From: Chrysoperla carnea
Lineage: Eukaryota; Arthropoda; Insecta; Neuroptera; Chrysopidae
NCBI RefSeq assembly: GCF_905475395.1
Contig: NC_058337.1
Span: 117,236,368 to 117,300,367, forward strand
Direction: 5' to 3'
DNA: 64,000 nucleotides
Below the pieces are notes generated by a model. It saw only the letters and a program-made list of their open reading frames with translations. It did no database searches and was not told the DNA's origin. The position numbers were made by a program, and so were the translations under genes. Shown piece by piece: positions 21,847-32,645 of the stretch. The first letter of the stretch is position 1, and the number at the start of each line of letters is the position of its first letter.

Positions 21847-23963
21847 TAATTTCATTTAAAATATCACTTTAACACATGAAAAAAGAGAAGTTTTTCTCTA
21901 GGACAAATATTTAGTAAAATTGAAGATACAACTTCGTTCTATTTAAAATGCTGCTGATATCTTTTATTAAAATATTATTTTAAAATATAAGTTAATGAAA
22001 ATGGATAAAGAAATAGAATTTCGATTCATCACATTGGTTTTAAAGTTTTATAAAACTTTTATATACAAAATAATTTTCTGTAATCTGTTGGTTTCAGGAG
22101 AGTAGGACAAAATGGCACATAGTATGAAAATCCTTCTTAACTTTGCTATTTCAAAGTGTAAGTTTCCAACAAATCAAGTTAAATATTATCTGTCTAGTAA
22201 TATTACCTCAATCTGAAATTCAGCTTTTTTATCAGAATTAATCTTTTATTTTGGTAATTTCGTCGATCCCAAAAATCCGCAAATCGCTCCTCTTTCACTC
22301 AAAACTTTCGATCCAGTCTACAACCCTACATTTTCAATACCTTAAACATCATTTCTAGTCGTTCGCCATGGAGTATTAGCGAATTTTTGAAGGAAATGGA
22401 GCTATTGCTTTTGTACTGATGGTGGAATTTTGAAAAAAATTTCTTCGAATGTTAATCGATCGTTTATGTGGCTGTAAACTCTCTAGCGGTCGCAATTTTA
22501 GATTTGAGTAAAATTTGGTAGCAAGCAATGTTTTGATATTTGAAAGGTCAAGTTCGTTAATGAGAAAAATGATCCTTTCGTAAAAAAAACCATGCAATAC
22601 CAAAAAGAAGAACATGATTTTAGCCAAAAAATTTACTTAATTGGCCCATGAGTATATAATGGTTCAAATTGTATCTAGATTTTGATAATTTATATTTTAT
22701 GCTGTTTGGCTTTTAAAATTTAATGTAGCCACCACTTGATACAAATATGTTTGCATTTTAACAGTTTTTGCCTTGCGTGTAACAAGAAGCAACATAATTT
22801 TTCAGTGTAAATAATCGGTAATGAAAAAAAAAAATCATGCACGAAATTTTTGAATTTTCTTCTGCCACTTCGACCTCTTCTACATGTGCTTTGCGCTTCG
22901 CCGGTGTACCATTAAAACATTCTCATTTGTACATTTGTACAAGTATAATGTGTCTACCTCGAAAAATAAAACGTCGTTGAAAACTTACGAAATATATAAT
23001 ATGGGTGTATATATATACTATACTAAACTGTTAGTATACGACTCGAGGCGTCTACAGGAAATGACGGCGCAGTTTCATCTCCGGCTTATTTCCTGTTTGG
23101 TGTTACTCACAACATTAGAACATTTAGAGTATCGTTTATATGTATAAGTGTTCAAGTATATGTATGCTTGGTATGCTGCTTAATGTATCTACGCTTGAAT
23201 AAATATTTATCATATCATTAAAATGTTAGACACACGGAATGTAATGACAATTTTAATTCTTTTTTTGTTTGTTTTGGGATCAAACATTTACAAAAAAAAA
23301 AAATGTGATATTAGTTTGTTACGATTAGAAAAATCCTTGATACATTTCAGGGATTGTAGAATGAATTTGGTTTAAACTTTAGAAGACTCTGACAGCACTT
23401 AAAAATTTTATTCAAAAACCTTACAAATATTGAAATAATTTTGCTATAAAAAAGCACCGAGAATTTGTGTCGAAAATAAATTTTTTTTTCATTATTTAGC
23501 ACTCACACCTGAGTGGTGTGCTCTGAAATGATTAAGCAAAGAATTTGCCTAATAATTTTCCGTATATTGAATGGGTTCCGTATAACTGAATTGAACTGAT
23601 AATGTTAAAAAATATTAAGAAGTTAAGGTACACCAAATTCATGTCAAGTTTCCCAATATCCAAAAGTGTTTGCTTCGATATTACGTTGTCTAACTCGCCA
23701 TGAAGCCATGTTTATCCCGTGTTGTCGTTTCAGAAGTAGGATAACAATGTAATATTGCAGAATTATATTCTAAAACGTTCATTTCATAACACTTGCTTTT
23801 AGCAGATGAAGTCCGTAAAACAAAACTCGATGGGGCTGAAGGCTTTTGCTAAAAGTTCTAGCTAAAAAGCTTCTATAAAAAGACGTTTGAAAAACCGTTT
23901 GTGTTAATGTTTTACCTCAAATTGAATACATGCTGCTTGAAGGCGATATATTAAATATTAATT
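21847..23963. other. Intergenic stretch
   Basis: No gene recognised. The 22860-23150 part is somewhat richer in G+C and contains an 87-codon open frame, but no domain and no splice-linked partner can be seen. Confidence 0.4.
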
Positions 23964-24616
23964 TTTAACCGACTTCAAACAAAAACGGAGGAGGTTATCA
24001 ATTCGACTGTATTTTTTTTAATGTTTGTTATCTCAGAACTTTTGACTGGGTGAACCGATTTTGATGATTCTTTATCTTATTGAAAGCTGGTGCTTCCCGT
24101 TTGGTCCCATTTCATTTTGGTCCAGTTTTGACTACGGCATCCATGAGAAAATCATTAAAGTCTTAAATTTGCATTAAGTATGCACGACAAGAGGGCGAAT
24201 AACTCAATATCACTTCGATGATTCTTTTTTTAGTGACAAATGAGTTTGTGTAGTGTACAAATTTGTTCAAATTCACTAAAAATCACAAAATAAAAAAAAC
24301 TTTTAACAAAAAGAAAACCGACTTCAAAAGAAAAACTTTTCCGAAATAAATTAAAATGCACTAACAAGTAAAAAAATAACGATAATACAATGTAGTTAAA
24401 ATTATTGTTATTTTTGGAGTCAGTGTCAGACAAGTAAAGAATTCTGGCAGAACAGTTTGCTGCATTAGCTTGGTTGACACCGACTACAAAAATAACAATA
24501 ATTTTAACTAGATTATATTATCGTTATTTTTTTACTTTTTAGTGCATTTTAATTTATTTTGGAAAAGTTTTTCTTTTGAAGTCGGTTTTCATTTTTGTCA
24601 AAAGTTTTTTTTATAT
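23964..24616 (+). mobile_element. Composite foldback element, copy 1
   Basis: Starts TTTAACCGACTTCAAACAAA with the GGAGGAGGTTATCAATTCGA block and TTTTGACTGGGTGAACCGAT, a widespread insect interspersed repeat. It ends in a foldback: arms at 24290-24427 and 24475-24615 are near-perfect reverse complements with ~47 bp between. Both arms contain AAAACCGACTTCAAAAGAAAAA. Read outward from the centre, each arm encodes the peptide series DTDSKNNNNFNYI, LSLFFYLLVHFNLF and SFEVGFLFVKSFF. The right arm has one in-frame stop. Confidence 0.85.
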
Positions 24617-24810
24617 CTCCTAAATACGTGATGTGAAAATACAAGTTTTTAATATTTTTAACTTTAAGAATCAGGAAATTTTTGAAGTAATGATTCTATA
24701 TTTATGGGATCAATATTTCAAAAAAAAAAAAAAAAAATTACGAAAGTATTTAGATCCGTTTTTTCTTTTTTTAAAATAATCTTTAAAATTTACAAATTTC
24801 TATATATGAT

Positions 24811-25131
24811 TTTATGTTAGAGGTGGCCGAGCGGTCTAAGGCATTAGTTATGGACCGTTAGTTTACTTAGACTTAGGTTGCGGGTTCGAATCCAGGCAGC
24901 GGCAGTGTGAACAATTATAATTAATGGGAGTGCAGAATTGATCACATTGTCGTCGCTTGGATAAGAACGTAGTAACCGACTCCACCCACATCAAAAATGT
25001 AATTGTAAATATAATTTGTAATTAAATAAATAAAGATTCACAAATAATGATGTGGGTGGCCTCTGTTATAGGCGTATATGCCAGAGAAACGGAGGTTAAA
25101 CCCCATTATTATTATTATTTATGTTAGAGGT
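24811..25131 (+). mobile_element. SINE with tRNA (Ser/Leu-class) head and target-site duplication
   Basis: The head GGTGGCCGAGCGGTCTAAGG (A box) through GCGGGTTCGAATCCAGGC (B box) has a long variable arm, as in class II (Ser/Leu) tRNAs. Next come a ~200-bp body (AATTATAATTAATGGGAGTG, TTGGATAAGAACG, CACCCACATC) and an (ATT)n tail. TTTATGTTAGAGGT occurs at both 24811-24824 and 25118-25131, a perfect 14-bp duplication; the last few bases of the left copy may overlap the SINE start. The duplication suggests a fairly recent insertion. Pol III boxes are intact. Minus-strand relatives lie at 30.5, 48.7 and 52.0 kb. Confidence 0.9.
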
Positions 25132-25526
25132 AATATAATAAAAATAAACAAGATTTTAGACATAAGATATGTTGAATACACATATTTGTAATGACATTTA
25201 CAAGTGTAATACGTTGGCGTCGCGACGTCTTCTATACCATCGTTCTCTTCTTTATATATTAGAAGGTACAAACTATATGTGCAACTATGAGCCATGTTCA
25301 AGAATTATTTTATTTTGGTATAAAAAAATTTATGTTTATAAATAATATTAGGTAGTATGAATAAGGTATCAATTATTCAAATTTATAGTGCAAGATCTTA
25401 GTATTAAATACGCTGAATTAAGTTCGTTTTTATGAAAAAGTCTCGAATAAATACCTAGTTGCGAATAAATGAAATTGGTAATCTCTAGTTTCAGCTTGTT
25501 ATTATGCCTCTTGTTGTAATATCGAA
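25132..25526. other. Intergenic spacer
   Basis: No feature recognised. Confidence 0.5.
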
Positions 25527-25810
25527 TTAAAAATTTAAAGAAACACCCAACATGAAATCAAGTCTGATCGAAAAGATTGTTTAGCTATGTTTCAAGCATA
25601 TCTACTCAGCCGTTTGAAGATCATCGCCCCTTTTCTAGATCAAATTACCTTTCAAATCTAGTAAAAAATCGAAATCGATTAATCCATTTAAGAGCTTTGA
25701 TGCCACAAAATCACTTCTCATCAATTCGATTTTTTTGAAAGAGAGTGTTCTTACCAATGTTTTAAAAAAATTTGCTCATCCATTATAAGATCATCGCCTC
25801 TTTTCTAGTT
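25527..25810 (+). repeat. Dispersed repeat related to 15.8 kb
   Basis: ATTAAAAATTTAAAGAAACA, CAACATGAAATCAAGTCTGAT, TTAGCTATGTTTCAAG and CAAATTACCTTTCAAA match the 15766-16090 repeat, but the inverted-arm arrangement is not preserved. Confidence 0.65.
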
Positions 25811-27382
25811 GTTTTAGTACGTCCAGTAATCCGAACTGTTATCGTCCGCAGTATAATACATAAACTTTAAAGGTGAAACCTTTACATTATTAATTTAGTA
25901 CATTATTAAAATGCATTATTTTATTTATCATGTATTTTTCTATACAATCTCACCGATATCCTCTGGTTTTTAATGAGCTAGTATTAGTGAGACTCCGTGT
26001 ACCGTATTCATGTCTCTGCATGTTTTGAAAACTAAATATCGATGCTTAGCAATTTATCTGTTTAGACTTTTGGGCTAAGCAAAGAAAACCGAAAAAATTC
26101 CATAAAAAACTAGATACTGAACAAAGATAACCAATCAAAGACGTATTTGTACATAGACAATTATGTTAAAAATCAGCACATATTCAATCATATATATAGA
26201 ATGATTCGAAATATTTGTAAGAAAATATAAATTAAAATTGATCCAGTTATTCGAAATTGTGGAAAGAATTGACGATAATTACGCTTGTTTTTAATCTTTT
26301 AACACTACTCTTAGTAGAGAGCTTCAGACGCAATATTGGCTTAAATCGAACACCAATTGACTTTCTAGAAGATAAGTTATTTAAATAAAATATTGAAATA
26401 CGCCATTTTAATTTGCGACTCAATTTCAAAGATAAAGAAAGATAATGTTCGCACCAATAAAACCTGAATTAAAACGATTCAAAACGAATCAATTCATTGG
26501 TTTTTTGGATAGATTTGACAAATATTTCGTTCGGCTTTCATTACTAGCTAAATTGGATTAAATCGAATCGGCAATTTAGTTTCTAGAATTATTTTAAATG
26601 AACTAATGAAATAGATAATTTTAATTGCGGCTCATTAAGAGTGTTAGGTTAGGCTAGGTTATATATTGAACCAACTGAGGTTGTTTGGTATTGAACCAAC
26701 TACTAGGATTAGGAGTATTACAAATCATTAAAATATGAAGAAAAACCGCGTTTGAGCGTTTTTTTCAATGTTTTGTATCATAATCTTGTTGTATTTTTCA
26801 AGTTCAAACTCTAAAGTGCTTTTTTATTTCCTGAATTATTTCCTAAGCCTCAATGCGTAAGATCAGTGCACGTAGCCGAGATTAAAGCTAACTTGAAAGT
26901 AGTTTTGTTTACCAAGACGAACATACTTATTAGAATGTCAAAGATGAATCAAAAAATATACTAAAATGGTCCAAAGATTAATCCTTGTGGAACTCTAGGA
27001 CTAAGAATGCACTTTTAGAAAAAAAATTAGGAGTTTTTATAGATATCTATGTCATATTATGATTTTTAGAGTGTAATACAAATTTGTAACACCTTATTTA
27101 AATCACCCCTATATAATATGACGACAATAGGGAGAAAGACAGAAGGGATGTGCAATGAGTATTAGAAAATAAGGGTATGTCTCTCTGTATATATGTATGT
27201 ATGTAATGTAAGATATTCTATGCAATCTCTGTCGACCAGAGATAAGGCCTTTTCATCTTAGTTAAATGGCTTTCTAGGGAATGTGATGATTATGATGGTA
27301 AATACAGATGGAAATATTATCAATATATATACAACAGATAAAGACAGAGATATAAATGATATAGACGAATTGTATGTATGAT
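25811..27382. other. A+T-rich intergenic stretch
   Basis: No gene recognised. TTAGGTTAGGCTAGG at 26644 is too short to be a telomere-repeat remnant. Confidence 0.5.
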
Positions 27383-27475
27383 GTTGTTGTTGTTGTTGTT
27401 GTTATGTATGCAAGAGTATTTTACTTTGTTGTGTATCTCTCTTAGTGGAGCTATATTGTTGTTGTTGTTGTTGTT
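27383..27475 (+). repeat. GTT microsatellites
   Basis: (GTT)7 at 27383-27403 and (GTT)6 at 27458-27475. On the minus strand they give Asn-rich open frames that are not genes. Confidence 0.9.
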
Positions 27476-28198
27476 CAAGAGCTTGCTTGCTTGCAGAACT
27501 ACAATGTATTTACATAGATGAAGATGTGCAGTATAAGTACAACATAGTCGTTTGTAAGTATAGAACACAAACAACATGGTAGCTCACAAGAAGTAAGAAA
27601 GCTCTCTCTTTACTTTATACTAAAGATATTATTCATTCAACAGTAAAAGAAAATTTACTTCTATCATAAGTTTATGTATAGTAATGTTGTTTGTTGCGTC
27701 TGTCTTTTAAAATATATATTTTGTTCTATATGTTTTGGAAAATTGTTTATATACAGGGTGGTTCCTGTATGTGATCACTGTTCGTACACGATGGTTTTTA
27801 AGAAAAGCACTGATGACGTCATGCAGTCAATATGACAGTCATAAGCAGGCTTTTAAATCTTAGTGGTGGTATTAAATGACAACTAAGTTCATTCATATAC
27901 ATTTGAACAGTTTTGTTGGAAATTACTATGGTTTCTTAATATCCAACTACTTATTCAGCTTAATCTGAATTTCAGCGGGCGGCTGAAATCTAGATTAAGT
28001 CTTAATCATAGATTCTCCGGTTGTATCATATCAATATGATTTACCATTAAAAATCAGTTCGATTTGATTAAATAAAGGATGATCAAGTTTGAGTTTCTTA
28101 ACTTTAATTTAAAAAAAATAATTGTAATTGCAAAATGTAATATTATCTTAGCTATATTTTTGACCGTCTCTGTATCTTCTGCTGTAGTTTATTCGAGA

Positions 28199-28338
28199 TA
28201 ATTGGGTATGACTTTTCGCAAGTTTCGGGGTGCTTTTTCAGTTATAACTTTGCGAATGTTGGCTCTTAGGTGCTCTAACGCAGGTTTGTTGATATAGATG
28301 CGACTCATAAAAAAACTCCAATCGCGTAGTCTTGGCAC
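28199..28338 (-). pseudogene. Tc1/mariner-like transposase C-terminal remnant
   Basis: A continuous minus-strand frame from 28338 to a stop at 28199 reads DWSFFMSRIYINKPALEHLR, then NIRKVI and LRKVIPNY. This follows the C-terminal pattern of insect Tc1/mariner-type transposases, usually DFFLWGxLKxxVYxxKPxTLxELKxxI followed by a helix ending in VxxN. The conserved SPDLxPxD motif before it is already decayed. Only about 46 codons remain, and the rest of the element is not recognisable. TATACAGGGTGGTTCC at 27753 is a plausible terminus of the same element. The call rests on motif resemblance, so it is moderate. Confidence 0.55.
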
Positions 28339-28512
28339 GCTACAATGAAAGGCACGCTATACCCAATCTCCAAAGCTTACAGTTTTCTTTACACAATGAT
28401 GCGAATTTTTACACAATGATGCGAATTGTCCGCTTATTAGGAATTTTTTGCCAAAATTTGCCATAATATTCCCGTAAAATCTATAAACAGTTCTTACAAA
28501 ATTCATATATTT

Positions 28513-28823
28513 AATGTCATATTTTAGCTATCGGTCAAAAAAACGCAGCGGAGAATTTTTCGGACACTATGGCTACTTGATAACATTATACGTAATTATT
28601 AAACAATTCAGCAAAAATGAACTATGTAATTATTGAAAAGTAAAATATAGTACGTTATGTAAATAAGGTAAGACATGTTCGAGGTCATGGACAAGCTCAT
28701 CGGTGTTGTATTTTTGTCGGACAAATTATTTTATTGTTTAATAATTATTAATGTTATCAAGTGGTCATAGTGTCCGACAAATACTCTGATGTTTTTTCAG
28801 ACCGGTAGCTTAAATATGATATT
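28513..28823. mobile_element. Foldback MITE, ~311 bp
   Basis: Arms of about 90 bp (28513-28607 and 28733-28823) share AAT(G/A)TCATATTTTAGCTA, CGGTC, TCGGACACTATG and ACTTGATAACATTA in inverted orientation. The 125-bp centre has no coding capacity. Confidence 0.8.
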
Positions 28824-29121
28824 ATCGTGCTTATTTGAAAACGCAGCACTTTCGAAAAAAAAAATCGTAACGAGAAGTTTGGTAGACTCGCCAACTTTGG
28901 AAGCCACTCAGAAAGTCTCAAGTATGTATTAATCATTTTAAAAAGCCCCCTTTCTGTTCCACGGTCTATAGGTGTGATTTCAAATTGGTTTTTTTGTCTT
29001 TATAATTATATTAAAGTGTTAAACTCGAATTTTAAAGAAATTTTAATCGACCATTTTTAGAAAATTCAAGGTTTGTTTTGTTAGTGAATTTCACACATTT
29101 GAGAACAATAACTACATAATA

Positions 29122-29744
29122 ATAAAAAAAACTTTTAACAAAAAGAAAACCGACTTCAAAAGAAAAACTTTTCCAAAATAAATTAAAATGTACTAAAAAG
29201 TAAAAAAATAACGATAATATAATGTAGTTAAAATTAATGTTATTTTTGGAGTCGGTGTCAGCCAACCTAATGTAGAAAACTGTTCTGTCAGAGTTGTTTC
29301 CTTGGCTGACACCGACTCCAAAAATAACAATAATTTTGACTACATTATATTATCGTTATTTTTTTACTTTTTAGTGCATTTTAATTTATTTTGGAAAATT
29401 TTTTCTTTTGAAGTCGGTTTTCTTTTTGTTAAAAGTTTTTTTTATTTTGTGATTTTTAGTGAATCTGAGAACACTAACTAATTTGTCACTAAAAAAAAGA
29501 ATCATCGAAGTGATATTGAGTTATTTGCTTGTCGTGCATACTTAATGCAAATTTAACACTTTTATGGTTTTCTCATGGACGCCGTTGTCAGAACTGGACC
29601 AAACGGAAAGCATCAGCTTTCAGACAGATAAAGAATCATCAAATTCGGTTCACCCAGTCAAAAGTTCTGAGGTAACAAACATAAAAAAAAAAAAAATAGT
29701 CGAATTGAAAACCTCCTCCGTTTTTGTTTGAAGTCGGTTAAAAA
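29122..29744 (-). mobile_element. Composite foldback element, copy 2 (opposite orientation)
   Basis: Same architecture as the 23964-24616 copy, but reversed: the foldback comes first (arms 29122-29265 and 29302-29443, 36 bp apart), then the body, ending with CTCCTCCGTTTTTGTTTGAA and GTCGGTTAAAAA. The arm junction GTGTCAGCCAA/TTGGCTGACAC is perfect. Both arms are open for the DTDSKNN...SFEVGFLFVKSFF peptide; the plus-strand one continues to FVIFSESENTN and a stop. Confidence 0.85.
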
Positions 29745-29914
29745 GACGGAAAATTCCTAATTAGTATCAAATCAATTGAAATTCAAAATCGTTGACTTTT
29801 TGGGACATTTTGAATTTAAACATAAATAATTTGAGTTTATATTACCTGACATACAGATCATAAATGATATAAATTACTAATGATAAACAAAAATAATGAA
29901 CCATTGTGAGGTAA

Positions 29915-29934
29915 ATATATATATATATATATAT
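29915..29934. repeat. (AT)10 microsatellite
   Basis: Uninterrupted ATATAT run. Confidence 0.9.
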
Positions 29935-30487
29935 TTATTTATAGGGGTGGTTTTTTTTCTATTTAAATAATAATACAAAAGTAATAAACAATGTTATCTT
30001 TTGCTAAAATAAAATAATGATTGTTTAAAATAAAAACATAACAAAACTTTTTAAAATAATAAAATTGTATAAAATATTTTCCTATTGTATTTAATTTAAT
30101 GTTTTAATGTTCTTTAACACCTTTTTAATGTTTTTGTCATACTACCTAGAGTAGCTCTATGTGTGTAGCAATATAATATTAGCTAACATATAGCTAGCTC
30201 TCTGTATAGTTTTGTTGTTAGCTCACTAACTAACCACTATAAACCATCACATTATTATAATGGTTTGTGTTTGGGTGCTCTGTAGAATAAAATTTTCTAT
30301 GTAGGGTACGCCTGTATAATATGGTAGATTTTGAACAAATTAAAGACTTATTCTTTGAAAAGATTGGTCTAAATTATTCTAAAATATTTTGAACAAGGAC
30401 GAAAATCACTTATTAGAAAAATACTATACGCATTCACAAATTTTTCATCTGGAAAGACACAAACGGGACGCTTTGCTGTATATATAA
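29935..30487. other. A+T-rich intergenic stretch
   Basis: No feature recognised. Confidence 0.5.
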
Positions 30488-30537
30488 TGATGGAGTTTAA
30501 CCTCCGTTTCTCAGACCACATCCTATAACCACATCAT
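30488..30537 (-). mobile_element. SINE 3'-end fragment (24.8-kb family)
   Basis: GAGTTTAACCTCCGTTTCTC, then TATAACCACATCATC, matches the reverse complement of the 3' body of the 24811-25131 SINE. It abuts the satellite units at 30541. Confidence 0.7.
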
Positions 30538-30540
30538 CAA

Positions 30541-30890
30541 AATTGCAAAAAATCTAAAAAAATTGTTTATCTCCAATTTCGATAAAACTCAGTATATAAG
30601 GTAATTTTGACCCAAAAAGTACAAAATTCGGGTGCATTTGATTATTGGTCGAATAGTTTTTGAGATACGGGCTAAAATCGATCCAAATATTGCGATATCT
30701 CAGAAACTCTGCATCCAATCATTAAATTAACCGGATTTTTTATCTTTTTAGAAAAAAATTACCCCATCCACCGAGTTTTATCAAATTCCAAAACAAAAAT
30801 TTTTTTTGCGTTTTTCTCGATTTTTTCATAGTGGTACCCCTGAAAAAAATTGAAAAAAATCGAGAAATTTTTTATCTCCAATAGTATGCA
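30541..30890 (+). repeat. Satellite units, same family as 18.3 kb
   Basis: GATAAAACTCAGTATATAAGG, CGATCCAAATATTGCGATAT and TACCCCATCCACCGAGTTTT (from 30760) show slightly more than one unit, out of register with the copy at 18277. Confidence 0.85.
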
Positions 30891-31210
30891 GTTATGAATG
30901 TGTACTAAACTTTTTTTTTTGTAAGATACGAATTTGTTTCGGTTTTCCCCTAAAAGTACAAAATATTATTATTTACAGAACTTTTTAGTTTTATAAAATA
31001 AATATATTTTAAATATTATCATTTTATTATCAAATAAACATTTACTGATGTATGCTTTTCTATATGTATCTTCACCCATATCTCTACACACCCATTCCCA
31101 CTTTTCATCAGTTTCTAGTCCTTCTAAACAGACATGTGAGATAGAAAGAGTGTGATATATATTATATATTGGGTGTGTGAGAACAAAATATTATAAACAA
31201 AATTCCACAT
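30891..31210. other. A+T-rich spacer
   Basis: No feature recognised. Confidence 0.5.
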
Positions 31211-31632
31211 TTTTGAAACCTATTAGAGCAAGGTTATTTTTAAACACAAATTGAAAAATATGGCCCAAATTTAGTAGGATCACATACTTGGTTTATCAAA
31301 ATTGGACAAAATTTGGATGTGATAGAGCAAAATTAAATTTTTTTGATTTTGATGACGTCATAAAGATAAAAATTTTGATTTTTTTGATATCACAGGCAAA
31401 TTTTATCCGATCTTATTGAAATTTTTTTTGAAGCTCAATAATTTTGGGTCAGTCTTTTCAGCTGTGAGATCAGATTTAAGCTAGCTAGCACTCATGTGCT
31501 TAATTCCGGGATCAGGACTTAGCAATTTTGAAACCTATTAGATTTAGGTTAATTTTTATCACAAATTTAGTAGGATTACATACTTGGTTTATCAAAACTG
31601 GATAAAATTTGGACAGAGCAATATTTAGTTTT
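31211..31632 (+). repeat. Two-unit direct repeat, 315-bp offset
   Basis: TTTTGAAACCTATTAGA at 31211 and 31526, each followed by ACAAATT, TTTAGTAGGAT(C/T)ACATACTTGG and TTTATCAAAA(T/C)TGGA(C/T)AAAATTTGGA. Likely the end of a satellite-type repeat. Confidence 0.7.
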
Positions 31633-31675
31633 TTAGATTTTATTATTTTGATAACACATTATTTATATTCAACAT

Positions 31676-31745
31676 TCTACATTGTCTCGTGGTTAAGATA
31701 ATTTGGCTCTCAACCTAGAGGATCGAGTTTGATTCCCGATATTAG
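31676..31745 (+). pseudogene. tRNA-like pseudogene (decayed SINE head or tRNA)
   Basis: TGTCTCGTGGTTAAGATAAT (A box), a CTCTCAA anticodon loop with mismatched stem, and GAGTTTGATTCCCGAT (decayed B box). The acceptor stem does not pair. There is no T run directly after it. Confidence 0.5.
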
Positions 31746-32469
31746 AATTACGTTTTTATATTGTAAGGTTTTACTCGAATACCTTTTATTTTTAATCCAA
31801 AGTATTTCAAATACAATTAAGATACTCTATATTTTCTATTTGTAGCATCGTTTTTATTGGCTTTGAAATTTTATTTTATATGTATATTGTATTGAGACAT
31901 GAAGTTTGCAATCATCGCATCCAGAAAATTTTCTTTTTCGAATTTTTTTTTGTTTAGTTTGTTTTTATTTAAAGGTAGAAAATTCAAAAAAAATTATATT
32001 AAAATAATTATTATAAGTAAATTAGAATAAAAAATGCAGAGAGTAGGTAATATTTAAATGCTCGCGACTCGAATCGATGGTAAGTAGTGTAATCAGTTAT
32101 AAGATTATCCAGTTATCTTGACATTTTATGTAATATTTAAGTATATAATACTGTAAAGCTTACGATATAATATATTATCATATATAAGTTTTATGTAACA
32201 AAGCTCATTCGTCAACGTTATATGTGAATGGTTCATAGATGTATGTGTTAAATTTTGATGGCTAACTTATGTTGGATCTATAAACTGGATGTTCATGCGT
32301 TAATGACATTGATTGAGAAAAAAAAAAAATTATGATGATATAAAAATTAATATGCATTTTCTATTTAGTTTTACATGTCAAATTAAATTTTACCAATTTA
32401 TTCCACAAATTTTTTTAAGGAAGGAACTTTTGGTTTAAAAAATTTTTACTCTATTATACCAAATGTTTA
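31746..32469. other. A+T-rich intergenic stretch
   Basis: No feature recognised. Confidence 0.5.
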
Positions 32470-32645
32470 TCAAAATACGGGATAATCCTGATGTCGAATT
32501 GGCCATATTACCCATAAAAATGTATAACTAGACTTGATACCATGATAAAAACTGAAAGTGAAATTAAAATTGATTAAAAAACGAATAAGTTATAAGCAGT
32601 CAGAGATTGCATTCAAAGGTTGCTCATCTCTTTTTAACAAAACAA
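32470..32645 (+). repeat. Dispersed repeat (partner at 19.16 kb)
   Basis: Matches 19160-19330 through CTGATGTCGAATTGGCCATA, then ACCATGATAAAAACTGAAAG and AAAATTGATTAAAAAACGAA. Confidence 0.7.

Noticed and set aside
22376-22627. 83-codon minus-strand frame
   Set aside because: No domain, hydrophobic start from T-rich DNA, and no support for splicing to neighbours.
24826-24905. Possible genuine tRNA-Ser or tRNA-Leu gene
   Set aside because: It is the head of a SINE: it lacks a paired acceptor stem and continues into a body with an (ATT)n tail and target-site duplication.
26641-26661. TTAGG-like run, possible interstitial telomere repeat
   Set aside because: Only about three units, one of them altered; too short to distinguish from chance.
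27320-27577. Asn-rich 85-codon minus-strand frame
   Set aside because: Generated by the GTT microsatellites.
31676-31745. Possible functional tRNA gene
   Set aside because: Acceptor stem does not pair, anticodon stem and box B are damaged, and there is no T-run terminator at the 3' end.
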